Assembly: GCA_025210475.1 (NCBI GenBank)
Contig: JAOARW010000084.1
Location: 1-41,479, forward strand
Direction: 5' to 3'
Source of the DNA: Carboxylicivirga sp.
Lineage (GTDB): Bacteria; Bacteroidota; Bacteroidia; Bacteroidales; Marinilabiliaceae
DNA length: 41,479 nt
This document shows, piece after piece, positions 1-8,049 of the stretch. Below the pieces are notes generated by a model. That model saw nothing but the letters and a program-made list of their open reading frames with translations, was not told where the DNA came from and did not search any database. Every line of letters starts with the position of its first letter. Positions within the stretch are counted from its first letter, which is position 1. The position numbers and the translations under genes are program-made.

Positions 1-75
1 ATTGATACCTGGATTAAGCGTTCTGCGAATATCTTTGAAATGCTTCAACTTTCTATTGATTTAGTGGAACAATGA
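1..75 (+). CDS. 3' end of an unidentified gene (partial)
   Basis: Reading from the first base in frame 1 gives 24 codons and a TGA stop at 73-75. The peptide (starting IDTWIKRSANIFEML and ending DLVEQ) reads like the amphipathic C-terminal helix of a cytosolic protein. It is too short to assign to a family, and the open frame could be chance because the window cuts it. It points the same way as the PUL but is separated from it by more than 700 bases without a gene. Confidence 0.3.
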   Translation: MDTWIKRSANIFEMLQLSIDLVEQ

Positions 76-812
76 AAGCTATTTTGGACTGCCAACTGAC
101 ACCTATGCGTTAGTAATGATAGAACCTGAGGTGTTACGATATTTCCTTGCTGCATGGCATTTCGGCGATTGGAGCCAAATTTACAAAATCAGAATTGACC
201 GGACCGATGGGACACCCAAATGTTGTTGATAGTTGGTTGCCCCATCAGAAAGCAATTAACGGAACTTTCTGGTTCGATTTCAGATAATTCAAAGAGTATC
301 AGTATTGCATTTAATAATGGCAGAAATCGCAGGAACTCCCATGTTTTTACATTAAATGCAACATATTCTACAAAACATACAACAAGGGCTATAATACTTA
401 TCTATCGGCATAGTTTACTTTTGTACTGAACATGAGGATGTGCAAAAATACTGTATGCATCTGTCCACTGAGTGAAGTTGAAGCGATTTATGGTTGATTA
501 TCGGCATTAATAAAATTTCATCTCGACAGCACTGGATGAGCGAGGTAATTTATTGGATACCCTCATGTAAAATTAAATACTTGATTAGGTAAGGGAACCG
601 GTGAATATTGAAAAGTATATAGTTAACAGTTCTGCCAGTTTCTATGAATCAATCATAGATGAATAATGAAGGAATATAGCTTGGTTTTATGGAGTCGAAA
701 TTTGTACGATTGATTGGCATTAATAATATAAATTGTCATATTTCGTAACAATTATCAAAAGAGTGAATTTGTTAGAGTATCGTTTTTTTTGACTTAAGTG
801 TCACATTTATAT
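76..812. other. Gene-free, possibly degenerate upstream region
   Basis: No convincing gene lies here. Between about 60 and 290 two overlapping frames stay open for 50 or more codons without a sensible start. One contains YFGLPTDTYALVM and the other HGISAIGAKFTKSEL followed by GHPNVVDSWLPHQK. This could be a frameshifted remnant of a coding sequence. A 69-codon open frame at 220-429 has no family features. The rest is AT-rich and probably holds the control region of the regulator gene; the phrase GGCATTAATAA occurs near 510 and again near 717. No clear TAnnTTTG promoter box was found. Confidence 0.5.
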
Positions 813-3650
813 ATGCTTAAATTTATTATTATACTTTGTTTGTTATTATGCAGTGTTTTTGTCAGTGCTAATAAAAAGCCTGTATTTCATCATTATACTA
901 CCGAACATGGTCTTTCTCATAATGAAGTACGGGTTATCAGGCAGGCTGAAAACGGCATGCTTTGGTTAGGCACTCAAAATGGACTGGTGTCTTTTGATGG
1001 TTATCGGTTTACTGTTTTTAAAAACAAGCGAAATAATTCAAAGACGATTTGTGGCGATAAAATTTATTCATTAGAAACTTCTTCACTTTATGGTAAAATT
1101 TGGGTGGGTACAACCGTTGGCTTATGTGTCTTGGATCCGCTAAGTGGTCAATCAGAAGCTTTCCCTGATACATTTCAAATAAAGACGAATTTGCATAAAA
1201 CACATATCAAATTTCTTTATGAGGATCGAATTGGTTACTTGTGGATTAGTGCAAGCAGTGGCAATTATCGATATTCAATTCATCACAATACGATGGAAAG
1301 GGTATTCGAAGGTAAAAATATAAAGTGTGTATACGAAGGTCGGGAAGGCGTATTCTGGGTATGTCACGATGGTATTCTGAGCCGTTATGATCGCAATTCG
1401 GACAAAATCATAAAAAGCTATAAAAGTAATATTGATCACCTTTATACCGATCGGTTTGGTGTGTTATGGGGTGTAGGTCAAAACGGATTGTACCGTTATC
1501 TGCCCAATCTTATGGAATTTGAACATTTGTCTGAGGTAAAAACCAAATTTAATACTGGCTTTAACTGCATAACAGAAGACAAGAATGGAAGGTTAGTTTT
1601 GGGGCAATATGGTGGTGGAATAAGCATTTACGATCCACGTCTTGATGAAATTTCCCACATAATCGCCAAACCCGGAGAGGTAGGTAGCTTAAGTAGTGAT
1701 GATGTATACGATGTGTATTCCGATCAGGCTGGTGTTGTGTGGGTTGGAACACAGGAAGGATTGGATTTATACGATTGGTCGCGTCAGCGTTTTGAAAAGT
1801 GGAAGCATGATCCAGACAATCCCAAAGGGCTGGCAAATAGTTTTGTACAATATATTTATCGCGATCAGCAGCAAAACCTTTGGCTGGGAACGCGCGATGG
1901 TCTGGATCGATTTACAGGAAAAGATAAGAAGGGGATGCCTCAGTTTGAGCATTATACACTAGGTTTTAATCAGGGCGACTTACATAGTAATTACATTGCC
2001 GGTATTTTAGTGGATTCTAAAAAGCGATTATGGGCCGCTTCCTGGGGAAACGGATTAAATGTAAGGTATCCCAATGGAAAGAAATGGATCAATTTTTGCC
2101 ACGATGAAAACGATTCCTTCTCCATTGCCAGCAATGATGTTATTTCTGTTTTGGAAGATCGCCGGGGAAGAATTTGGGTAGGTACGCTTGATGGCTTGAG
2201 TTGTTTGAAGGAGGATAAGGGAAAAGTATGTTTTAAGAATTATCGAAGCAATAGTGCCGATTCGTTGTCATTATTCAATCATCGTATTTTCAAAGTCTTT
2301 GAGGATTCCAGGGGACGAATCTGGTTGGCAAGCATCGATGGCGGACTATCCTTAATGCATGAAGAAACAGATGGTAAGATTTGGTTTCAACGATTTACAC
2401 ACGATCCGAATAATCCAAATAGCATCGTTGATAATGAGGTGTTTGTCATATTTGAAGATAGTAAGCAACGATTATGGATTGGTACTTCTCCCAAGGGCTT
2501 TTGCCGTGTGCTTGAAACGCCTGACCGTAAGGGACAGTCAAACTTTAGTTTTATTTCATACCAGGAGAAAGACGGATTGCCTGACAACGAGATAAATGGG
2601 ATATTGGAAGATTCTTTTGGTTTCTTATGGATTTCAACGAACAAAGGTATTTCACGCTTTAACCCTGAAGATGAAACGTTTGTCAACTACTCGGAGTACG
2701 ATGGTGTTCTGAAAGGTAAATTTCGAAAAAATGCGGCATGGATGGACGATGATGGCACCATGTATTTTGGAGGAACGGCGGGAGTTAATATATTCAATCC
2801 ATTAAATTTTCCGGTTAATAACATACCGGCTCAACCTACTTTAACCGGCCTTTATATTGATGATCAATTGTATACAATTGGCGATTCATTAAATGGCGGG
2901 CCTGTTTTAGAAAAAGATGCCGATGGAAATTTAATGCTGTTTTTGACAGATCAGTTGAATCGTTTCGAAGTCAGTTTTTCAGCCATGTCATACAGTAGCC
3001 CGTATAAAAACAAATACCGTTGGAAGCTTGAAGGATACGACACTGATTGGCGTTCCTACATGGGCAATGAACCAAAAGCTTTCTACCGTAACCTTCCCGT
3101 TGGAAACTATACATTGTTCCTCGAAGCCAGCAATAACGATGGTGTTTGGTCGTATCAAAAAGCACAAATGAATATTGAAGTCAAGTCCCAGAAGTCATTT
3201 TATTATTGGGCTGTGATAGCTTTTGTTATTGTGCTAATAGGGTTTTCGCTGTTTAAGCTTAAGAAGCCACAAGCCACAAAAAAGCAAAAGGAAATTTCTT
3301 CTGAGGATCAAGAATTAATTGATCGTCTGAATCTGTGCATGGCAGAGAAAAACCTCTATCGTGACTATAAACTGGGATTAAACGATTTGGCAGAAGAACT
3401 GCAAATTAATCCCAACCAATTGTCAGCCTTATTAAATGAGCAGATTGGAAAATCTTTCTACGACTACATTAACGAGTTTCGGATTGAAGAAGTGAAAAAG
3501 CGTTTGGTCGACACCGCCTATCAAAACCAAACGATACTTTCCATTGCCTGGGATTGCGGATTTAATTCTAAATCGGCCTTTAATCGCATATTTAAAACCC
3601 TAACCGGCCTCACTCCATCAGCTTATCAGAAAAAATACTCAAAAAGATAA
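813..3650 (+). CDS. Transmembrane propeller-sensor AraC-type regulator (kinase-less)
   Basis: Likely the glycan sensor and transcription activator of the locus. The ATG at 813 is preferred over a GTG at 798 because it directly starts a signal peptide (hydrophobic residues 3-18, ending VSA). The protein then has about a dozen two-component-regulator propeller repeats of the form xLWxGTxxGLxxxD, for example MLWLGTQNGL, VVWVGTQEGL and RIWVGTLDGL, followed by a Y_Y_Y domain (WKLEGYDTDW). One membrane helix lies near residues 796-816. The cytoplasmic part is only about 127 residues and is an AraC-type helix-turn-helix (LSIAWDCGFNSKSAFNRIFK). Classical hybrid two-component systems of Bacteroidota carry HisKA, HATPase and receiver domains between membrane and HTH; none is present. 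It therefore looks like a one-component regulator that signals directly across the inner membrane. Its position immediately upstream of the glycosidase genes suggests it controls them. Confidence 0.9.
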   Translation: MLKFIIILCLLLCSVFVSANKKPVFHHYTTEHGLSHNEVRVIRQAENGMLWLGTQNGLVSFDGYRFTVFKNKRNNSKTICGDKIYSLETSSLYGKIWVGTTVGLCVLDPLSGQSEAFPDTFQIKTNLHKTHIKFLYEDRIGYLWISASSGNYRYSIHHNTMERVFEGKNIKCVYEGREGVFWVCHDGILSRYDRNSDKIIKSYKSNIDHLYTDRFGVLWGVGQNGLYRYLPNLMEFEHLSEVKTKFNTGFNCITEDKNGRLVLGQYGGGISIYDPRLDEISHIIAKPGEVGSLSSDDVYDVYSDQAGVVWVGTQEGLDLYDWSRQRFEKWKHDPDNPKGLANSFVQYIYRDQQQNLWLGTRDGLDRFTGKDKKGMPQFEHYTLGFNQGDLHSNYIAGILVDSKKRLWAASWGNGLNVRYPNGKKWINFCHDENDSFSIASNDVISVLEDRRGRIWVGTLDGLSCLKEDKGKVCFKNYRSNSADSLSLFNHRIFKVFEDSRGRIWLASIDGGLSLMHEETDGKIWFQRFTHDPNNPNSIVDNEVFVIFEDSKQRLWIGTSPKGFCRVLETPDRKGQSNFSFISYQEKDGLPDNEINGILEDSFGFLWISTNKGISRFNPEDETFVNYSEYDGVLKGKFRKNAAWMDDDGTMYFGGTAGVNIFNPLNFPVNNIPAQPTLTGLYIDDQLYTIGDSLNGGPVLEKDADGNLMLFLTDQLNRFEVSFSAMSYSSPYKNKYRWKLEGYDTDWRSYMGNEPKAFYRNLPVGNYTLFLEASNNDGVWSYQKAQMNIEVKSQKSFYYWAVIAFVIVLIGFSLFKLKKPQATKKQKEISSEDQELIDRLNLCMAEKNLYRDYKLGLNDLAEELQINPNQLSALLNEQIGKSFYDYINEFRIEEVKKRLVDTAYQNQTILSIAWDCGFNSKSAFNRIFKTLTGLTPSAYQKKYSKR

Positions 3651-3652
3651 AT

Positions 3653-3686
3653 TTCAGAAATAGAGTATTTTAAAAGTACTTCTGAA
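3653..3686 (+). terminator. Weak hairpin after regulator gene
   Basis: TTCAGAA (3653-3659) pairs with TTCTGAA (3680-3686), with two further pairs inside a mismatch and an A/T-rich loop. It follows the regulator stop codon by 3 bases. The stem is AT-rich and the T-run after it is poor, so the call is tentative. Confidence 0.35.
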
Positions 3687-3719
3687 TAAAAAGACGTATT
3701 TTTTATCCTTTAAAGTTAG

Positions 3720-3755
3720 TTCGGTCTGATTAAATAATGCACCGCTATAGTTTTG
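3720..3755 (+). promoter_or_regulatory. Candidate Bacteroidota promoter for first GH31 gene
   Basis: TAGTTTTG at 3748-3755 fits the Bacteroidota -7 consensus TAnnTTTG. The -33 element is weak (TTCG at 3720-3723, 24 bases upstream). The start codon lies at 3834, leaving a leader of about 75 bases. This would start the glycosidase operon independently of the regulator gene. Confidence 0.4.
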
Positions 3756-3833
3756 CTCTTGTTCGAATCGAATGAGGTTCTTCTCATCGATCATGAATAC
3801 CAAAATTGTATGTAAAATTAAAACGTCAGGTTA

Positions 3834-5984
3834 ATGAAACTTCTATCACTTGTATTACTCAGTATGGTCATTTTGGCTTCGTGTAGTACAAAAGAAACAA
3901 CAGTAATTTCTTCGGAGAAAAATTCTCCGAAATGGCAGCAGACACATCCGGGTGTTTGGAAGGCAATAGTCAATAATCCATCGGATTTTAATTTGCTTTC
4001 TGTGGCAAATAAGCAGCCAAAGGCAGAAGCCATCGCTCAACTCGGCGATTCGCCAATTCCGGTTGATAACAACGAAATAAAAGCATTTACGCGTAATGGT
4101 CGTACTTATGTGCGTTTTCCTCTTGATAAGGAAGAGCAGTTGTATGGTTTTGGCTTAAATTTTAAACATGTGCGTCAGCGCGGGCGTATTATGCGCTTGC
4201 ACGTTGATCATTATGGCGGACGCGATAATGGTCGTACACATGCACCGGTACCATTTTTTGTATCAGACAAAGGTTACGGTGTATTAATTAACGCAGCCCG
4301 ATACATTGATGTTTATGCCGGATCCGGTGTTCGCAAAGACAGTAAAAATCCACCGGTAACCAAAGATCGAAATACCGACCGTACCTGGTCGTCACGCCCA
4401 TATTCAGATAATCTGGAATTTGTGATACCTGAAGAAGGTGTGGAGATGATATTATTTACTGGTAAAAACATGATGGAAGTTGTGCAACGTTACAACCTGT
4501 ATTGTGGTGGTGGGTTTATACCCCCAAAATGGGGATTAGGATTTTGGCAGCGCACACCAACCCGCTTTAGTGATAACGATGTAAGAACCGAAGTTGAAAG
4601 TTTTTCGAAGAAAGACTTCCCCATTGATGTTTTAGGATTGGAGCCAGGTTGGCATAGTAAGGCATATCCATGTACTTTTGAGTGGGACAATACACGTTAC
4701 CCCGATCCGGCAGCTTTTGCCAAAGAAATGAGCGAAAAAGGGATTCATCTGAATTTGTGGTGTAACCCGTATTTGTGGCCGGGATCGAATCTGGACCAAA
4801 AAATGGAGAAATATACCGGTTCTCATACGGTATGGTGTGGAACGGTGCCTGATTATACCATGCCTGAGGCACGCGAGATATTTAAGAAGCATCTTTTGGA
4901 GAATCAGTTAAACATTGGTGTGAGCGGATTTAAGGTAGATGAAGTGGATGGTTATGACAACTGGGTTTGGCCCGATATTGCTACTTTTCCATCAGGGAAG
5001 GATGGTGAACAGATGCGCCAAACTTATGGGACACAGTTAATGACCCTGACCGATGAAATCTATCGTGCCAAAAATGAACGGACTTATGGATTAATTCGGG
5101 CTGCCAATGCCGGTTCTGTTTCCTATCCATACGTTATTTACAATGATTATTATAGCCACAAAGATTTTATTACTGCTTTGGTTAATTCTGGATTTTCAGG
5201 TTTGCTTTGGACACCAGAAGTGCGTGCCAGTAAAACTTCTGAAGAATGGGTGCGTCGTATGCAATCGGTTTGTTTTTCACCAATGGCAATGTTAAATGCC
5301 TGGGCCGATGGAACAAAACCATGGTCGTTCCCGGAAGTATACGAAGCCTGTCAGGACGTAGCTTTTTTGCGCATGCAGATGTTGCCATACCTTTATTCAA
5401 CCTTCGCGCAGTATTATTTTGAAGGAATGCCGCCATTCCGTGCCATGGAATTGGTTGAAGGTTATTCTGTAAAAGAAGAAGTGGTTGAAGGTAAGCTGGA
5501 TGGTACAGCCAACCCATATGCCGAAGCTATGAAACGAGAAGTTAAGGATCAGTACATGATGGGAGACAACGTGTTGGTTGCTCCGATGTTTGCAGGCGAA
5601 AAAACACGCAAAGTGATTCTTCCGCAAGGAAACTGGTACGATTTCTATACCGGTAAACTGGTTGGAAATGGTGAGGTAATTACTGTAAAACCAGGCCTGG
5701 ATAAGATTCCTCTTTTTGTAAAAGATGGTGGAATTATTCCGATGATTTCAAAGGTACACCGTGCTTCTGCCTGGAATAACGAAATGCCACTTGAGGTTCG
5801 TGTATACGGTGAAAAAGATGGAACTTTTACCTTATATGATGATGATGGAAAATCCTTCGATTATGAGAAGGGTAAGTTTACGAAAACCACTTTAACTGTT
5901 AAAGAAGGTACCGGAACCATCGATGTGGAAGGAGCAAAGGACTGGTCATACGATAATGTTACCTGGACGTATATGTCGAAATAA
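3834..5984 (+). CDS. GH31 family glycosidase, lipoprotein (candidate alpha-galactosidase)
   Basis: An exo-acting alpha-glycosidase, 716 residues, in the outer membrane or periplasm. The N-terminus is a lipoprotein signal with lipobox LASC (Cys17). A GH31 N-terminal galactose-mutarotase-like domain (LYGFGLNFKHV) is followed by the (beta/alpha)8 barrel. The predicted nucleophile is Asp369 in SGFKVDEVDG. Where many GH31 enzymes have the acid/base Asp, this protein has LLWTPEVR with Glu462, so the proton donor needs confirming. C-terminal DUF5110-type beta domain (TLYDDDGKSFDYEKGKF). GH31 includes alpha-glucosidases, alpha-xylosidases and alpha-galactosidases; alpha-galactosidase is favoured here because the neighbours act on galactose and fucose, but the sequence alone does not prove it. 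First gene of the left enzyme cluster. Confidence 0.85.
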   Translation: MKLLSLVLLSMVILASCSTKETTVISSEKNSPKWQQTHPGVWKAIVNNPSDFNLLSVANKQPKAEAIAQLGDSPIPVDNNEIKAFTRNGRTYVRFPLDKEEQLYGFGLNFKHVRQRGRIMRLHVDHYGGRDNGRTHAPVPFFVSDKGYGVLINAARYIDVYAGSGVRKDSKNPPVTKDRNTDRTWSSRPYSDNLEFVIPEEGVEMILFTGKNMMEVVQRYNLYCGGGFIPPKWGLGFWQRTPTRFSDNDVRTEVESFSKKDFPIDVLGLEPGWHSKAYPCTFEWDNTRYPDPAAFAKEMSEKGIHLNLWCNPYLWPGSNLDQKMEKYTGSHTVWCGTVPDYTMPEAREIFKKHLLENQLNIGVSGFKVDEVDGYDNWVWPDIATFPSGKDGEQMRQTYGTQLMTLTDEIYRAKNERTYGLIRAANAGSVSYPYVIYNDYYSHKDFITALVNSGFSGLLWTPEVRASKTSEEWVRRMQSVCFSPMAMLNAWADGTKPWSFPEVYEACQDVAFLRMQMLPYLYSTFAQYYFEGMPPFRAMELVEGYSVKEEVVEGKLDGTANPYAEAMKREVKDQYMMGDNVLVAPMFAGEKTRKVILPQGNWYDFYTGKLVGNGEVITVKPGLDKIPLFVKDGGIIPMISKVHRASAWNNEMPLEVRVYGEKDGTFTLYDDDGKSFDYEKGKFTKTTLTVKEGTGTIDVEGAKDWSYDNVTWTYMSK

Positions 5985-6040
5985 GAAATGATTTGGTTTA
6001 GGTTGATTTATATCGCTATAAGTTAGTGTATTCAAAGAGT

Positions 6041-6101
6041 GCCTTCGTCAGGTTTGTTAAGTCTATAAAGTAAGATTAGCAAAGTTGGCGAAGGCCGTTT
6101 T
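6041..6101 (+). terminator. Hairpin between the two GH31 genes
   Basis: GCCTTCG at 6041-6047 is exactly complementary to CGAAGGC at 6089-6095, with a further pair and a G-T wobble inside and about 37 bases in the loop, followed by CGTTTTAAT. It could be a weak terminator or an mRNA-processing stem that tunes expression of the second GH31 relative to the first. Confidence 0.4.
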
Positions 6102-6212
6102 AATACAATTAGAAAATGCAATTACCTGACTTAACGCTTAATCAATAAGACTTATAGTTTGCGGTTGCCTGAACCTTGCAAGCAATATCAAATGACGTTA
6201 AAAACGAAAAAC

Positions 6213-7814
6213 ATGAAGTTATATACCTTTATTTTGGGTGCGTTAATAGTCGCATCTTGTACAACAAGTGTTAAAGAAAAACAAACCTCCAATAAAGCCA
6301 ACGAAGAATATAATACCACCATTGAAAAAGAAAATGGCACACATTGGTGGGCCGGAATTATTGGCCAGGGCCATAATATGCCTTTTAACGGGGCTTTAGA
6401 AATTGACACCTGGAAAGATAATTTTGGGAATCAGGTTCAACCTTTGGTTCTTTCTTCGGCAGGTGATGTATTATGGACCGACGGATCGATCAAATTATCG
6501 AACAGTGAAAATGAAATAGTTGTCAGCAGTGATAAATCCATTCAGTTTCATCAAAAGTTGGGTTCTCTAAAAGAGGCTTATTTATTTGCATCCAACACCT
6601 ATTTCCCTCCTAGCGGGTTAATGCCGGATAGCATGCTTTTCTCAAGTCCGCAGTATAATACGTGGATTGAGTTAATGTATGATCAGAATCAAAAGGATAT
6701 TGAAAAGTATGCCAATGCCATCATCGAAAACGGATACCCGGCCGGTGTTCTAATGATTGATGATAACTGGCAGGAAGATTACGGAAAATGGAACTTTCAT
6801 GAAGGACGTTTCAACGATCCCAAGGGCATGATTGATCGCTTACACCAACAAGGTTTCAAAGTAATGATGTGGGTTTGTCCGTTTGTTAGTGCAGATTGCG
6901 ATGTGTTTAGGGATCTGGAAACAAAAGGAGCCTTTTTAAATCATAAAAATGGTCAAACAGCCATGGTTAAGTGGTGGAATGGCTACAGTGCTCTTCTGGA
7001 TTTAACAAAGCCTGTTGCCATAAACTGGTTCGAAGGTCAGCTGCAAAAATTGGTTGATGAATACGGTGTTGATGGATTCAAATTGGATGCTGGCGATAGT
7101 AAATTTTATGCTCAGGATATTGAATTAAACGGATTAACACCTAATGATCATATGTTGGCCTACGCGAAAATTGGCTTAAAATTTAGCCTGAATGAGTATC
7201 GTGCCAATTTTAAAATGGGTAATCAGCCCTTAGCAAATCGTTTACACGATAAGGATCATAACTGGGTTGATTTAAGAAAATTAATACCACAAATGTTGGT
7301 TGAAGGAATTAGTGGATATCCTTTCAGCTGTCCGGATATGATTGGTGGCGGTCAGTTTATTTCATTCCTTAATTTGGATAAAGTGGATCAGGAATTAATT
7401 GTACGATCAGCGCAATGTCATGCTTTAATGCCAATGATGCAATTTAGTGTGGCACCTTGGCGAATTTTGGATGAAAAACATCATTCAGCAGTAAAAAAAT
7501 CGGTGCAAATTCGTGAGAAATTTAAAGCTTATATACTTGAGCAAGCGAGTTATGCTGCCACATCGGGCGAACCAATTATGCGTTTAATGGAATACAACTA
7601 TCCTAACGAGGGTTATGCGAAAATCGTTGATCAGTTTATGATCGGTACCAAATTATTGGTAGCACCGGTATTGGAAAACAATGTTCGTGAAAGGGAGGTT
7701 GTTTTGCCCAATGGCGATTGGATTGATAAGGATGGCAAAAAGGTAAAAGGGAATCAAACCATCAATTGTTCTGTAGAACTGGATGAACTGCTGTTTTTTA
7801 CTAAAGCTGAATAA
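6213..7814 (+). CDS. GH31 family glycosidase, MYORG-like lipoprotein (candidate alpha-galactosidase)
   Basis: A short GH31 enzyme of 533 residues, clearly different from its upstream neighbour. The ATG at 6213 is chosen because it starts a lipoprotein signal (lipobox VASC, Cys16); the frame is open upstream to a TTG at 6159 and an ATG at 6192, but these would bury the signal. The barrel carries VLMIDDNWQEDYG, the nucleophile motif GFKLDAGD (Asp292) and the acid/base motif CPDMIGGG (Asp375). These motifs match the subgroup that includes the human alpha-galactosidase MYORG, so alpha-galactosidase is the best guess. The C-terminal beta domain is brief (VVLPNGDWID). It lacks the long N-terminal extension of the first GH31, so the two are probably not recent duplicates and may cut different linkages. 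Confidence 0.85.
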   Translation: MKLYTFILGALIVASCTTSVKEKQTSNKANEEYNTTIEKENGTHWWAGIIGQGHNMPFNGALEIDTWKDNFGNQVQPLVLSSAGDVLWTDGSIKLSNSENEIVVSSDKSIQFHQKLGSLKEAYLFASNTYFPPSGLMPDSMLFSSPQYNTWIELMYDQNQKDIEKYANAIIENGYPAGVLMIDDNWQEDYGKWNFHEGRFNDPKGMIDRLHQQGFKVMMWVCPFVSADCDVFRDLETKGAFLNHKNGQTAMVKWWNGYSALLDLTKPVAINWFEGQLQKLVDEYGVDGFKLDAGDSKFYAQDIELNGLTPNDHMLAYAKIGLKFSLNEYRANFKMGNQPLANRLHDKDHNWVDLRKLIPQMLVEGISGYPFSCPDMIGGGQFISFLNLDKVDQELIVRSAQCHALMPMMQFSVAPWRILDEKHHSAVKKSVQIREKFKAYILEQASYAATSGEPIMRLMEYNYPNEGYAKIVDQFMIGTKLLVAPVLENNVREREVVLPNGDWIDKDGKKVKGNQTINCSVELDELLFFTKAE

Positions 7815-8049
7815 TTATAGTCGTTTACTAACGAACCAAAATCTATAAAAACAACAACCAGGTCAAAATTAATTTTCCAACATCACATAGGTGGATAATT
7901 AATTTTTCCTGGGAGTTTAACCTTACCATTGAAACTAATTTTAATCAGATGAAACGAACAAGTAAATTTTAATCATAAAAATTACACACTGTTTAATGAT
8001 TAAAACTTCTTGAGAGTTCCATGTAACAATTGAAAGAAAATTTAAACAA

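Noticed and set aside
220..429. A 69-codon open frame that could be a small gene
   Set aside because: No signal, domain or sensible codon pattern, and it overlaps two other open frames in a region that looks degenerate.
813..3650. A hybrid two-component sensor (HTCS)
   Set aside because: There is no kinase, ATPase or receiver sequence between the membrane helix and the HTH.
6159..6212. Longer start (TTG 6159 or ATG 6192) for the second GH31
   Set aside because: It would place up to 18 polar residues before a clear lipoprotein signal; the ATG at 6213 gives a normal one.
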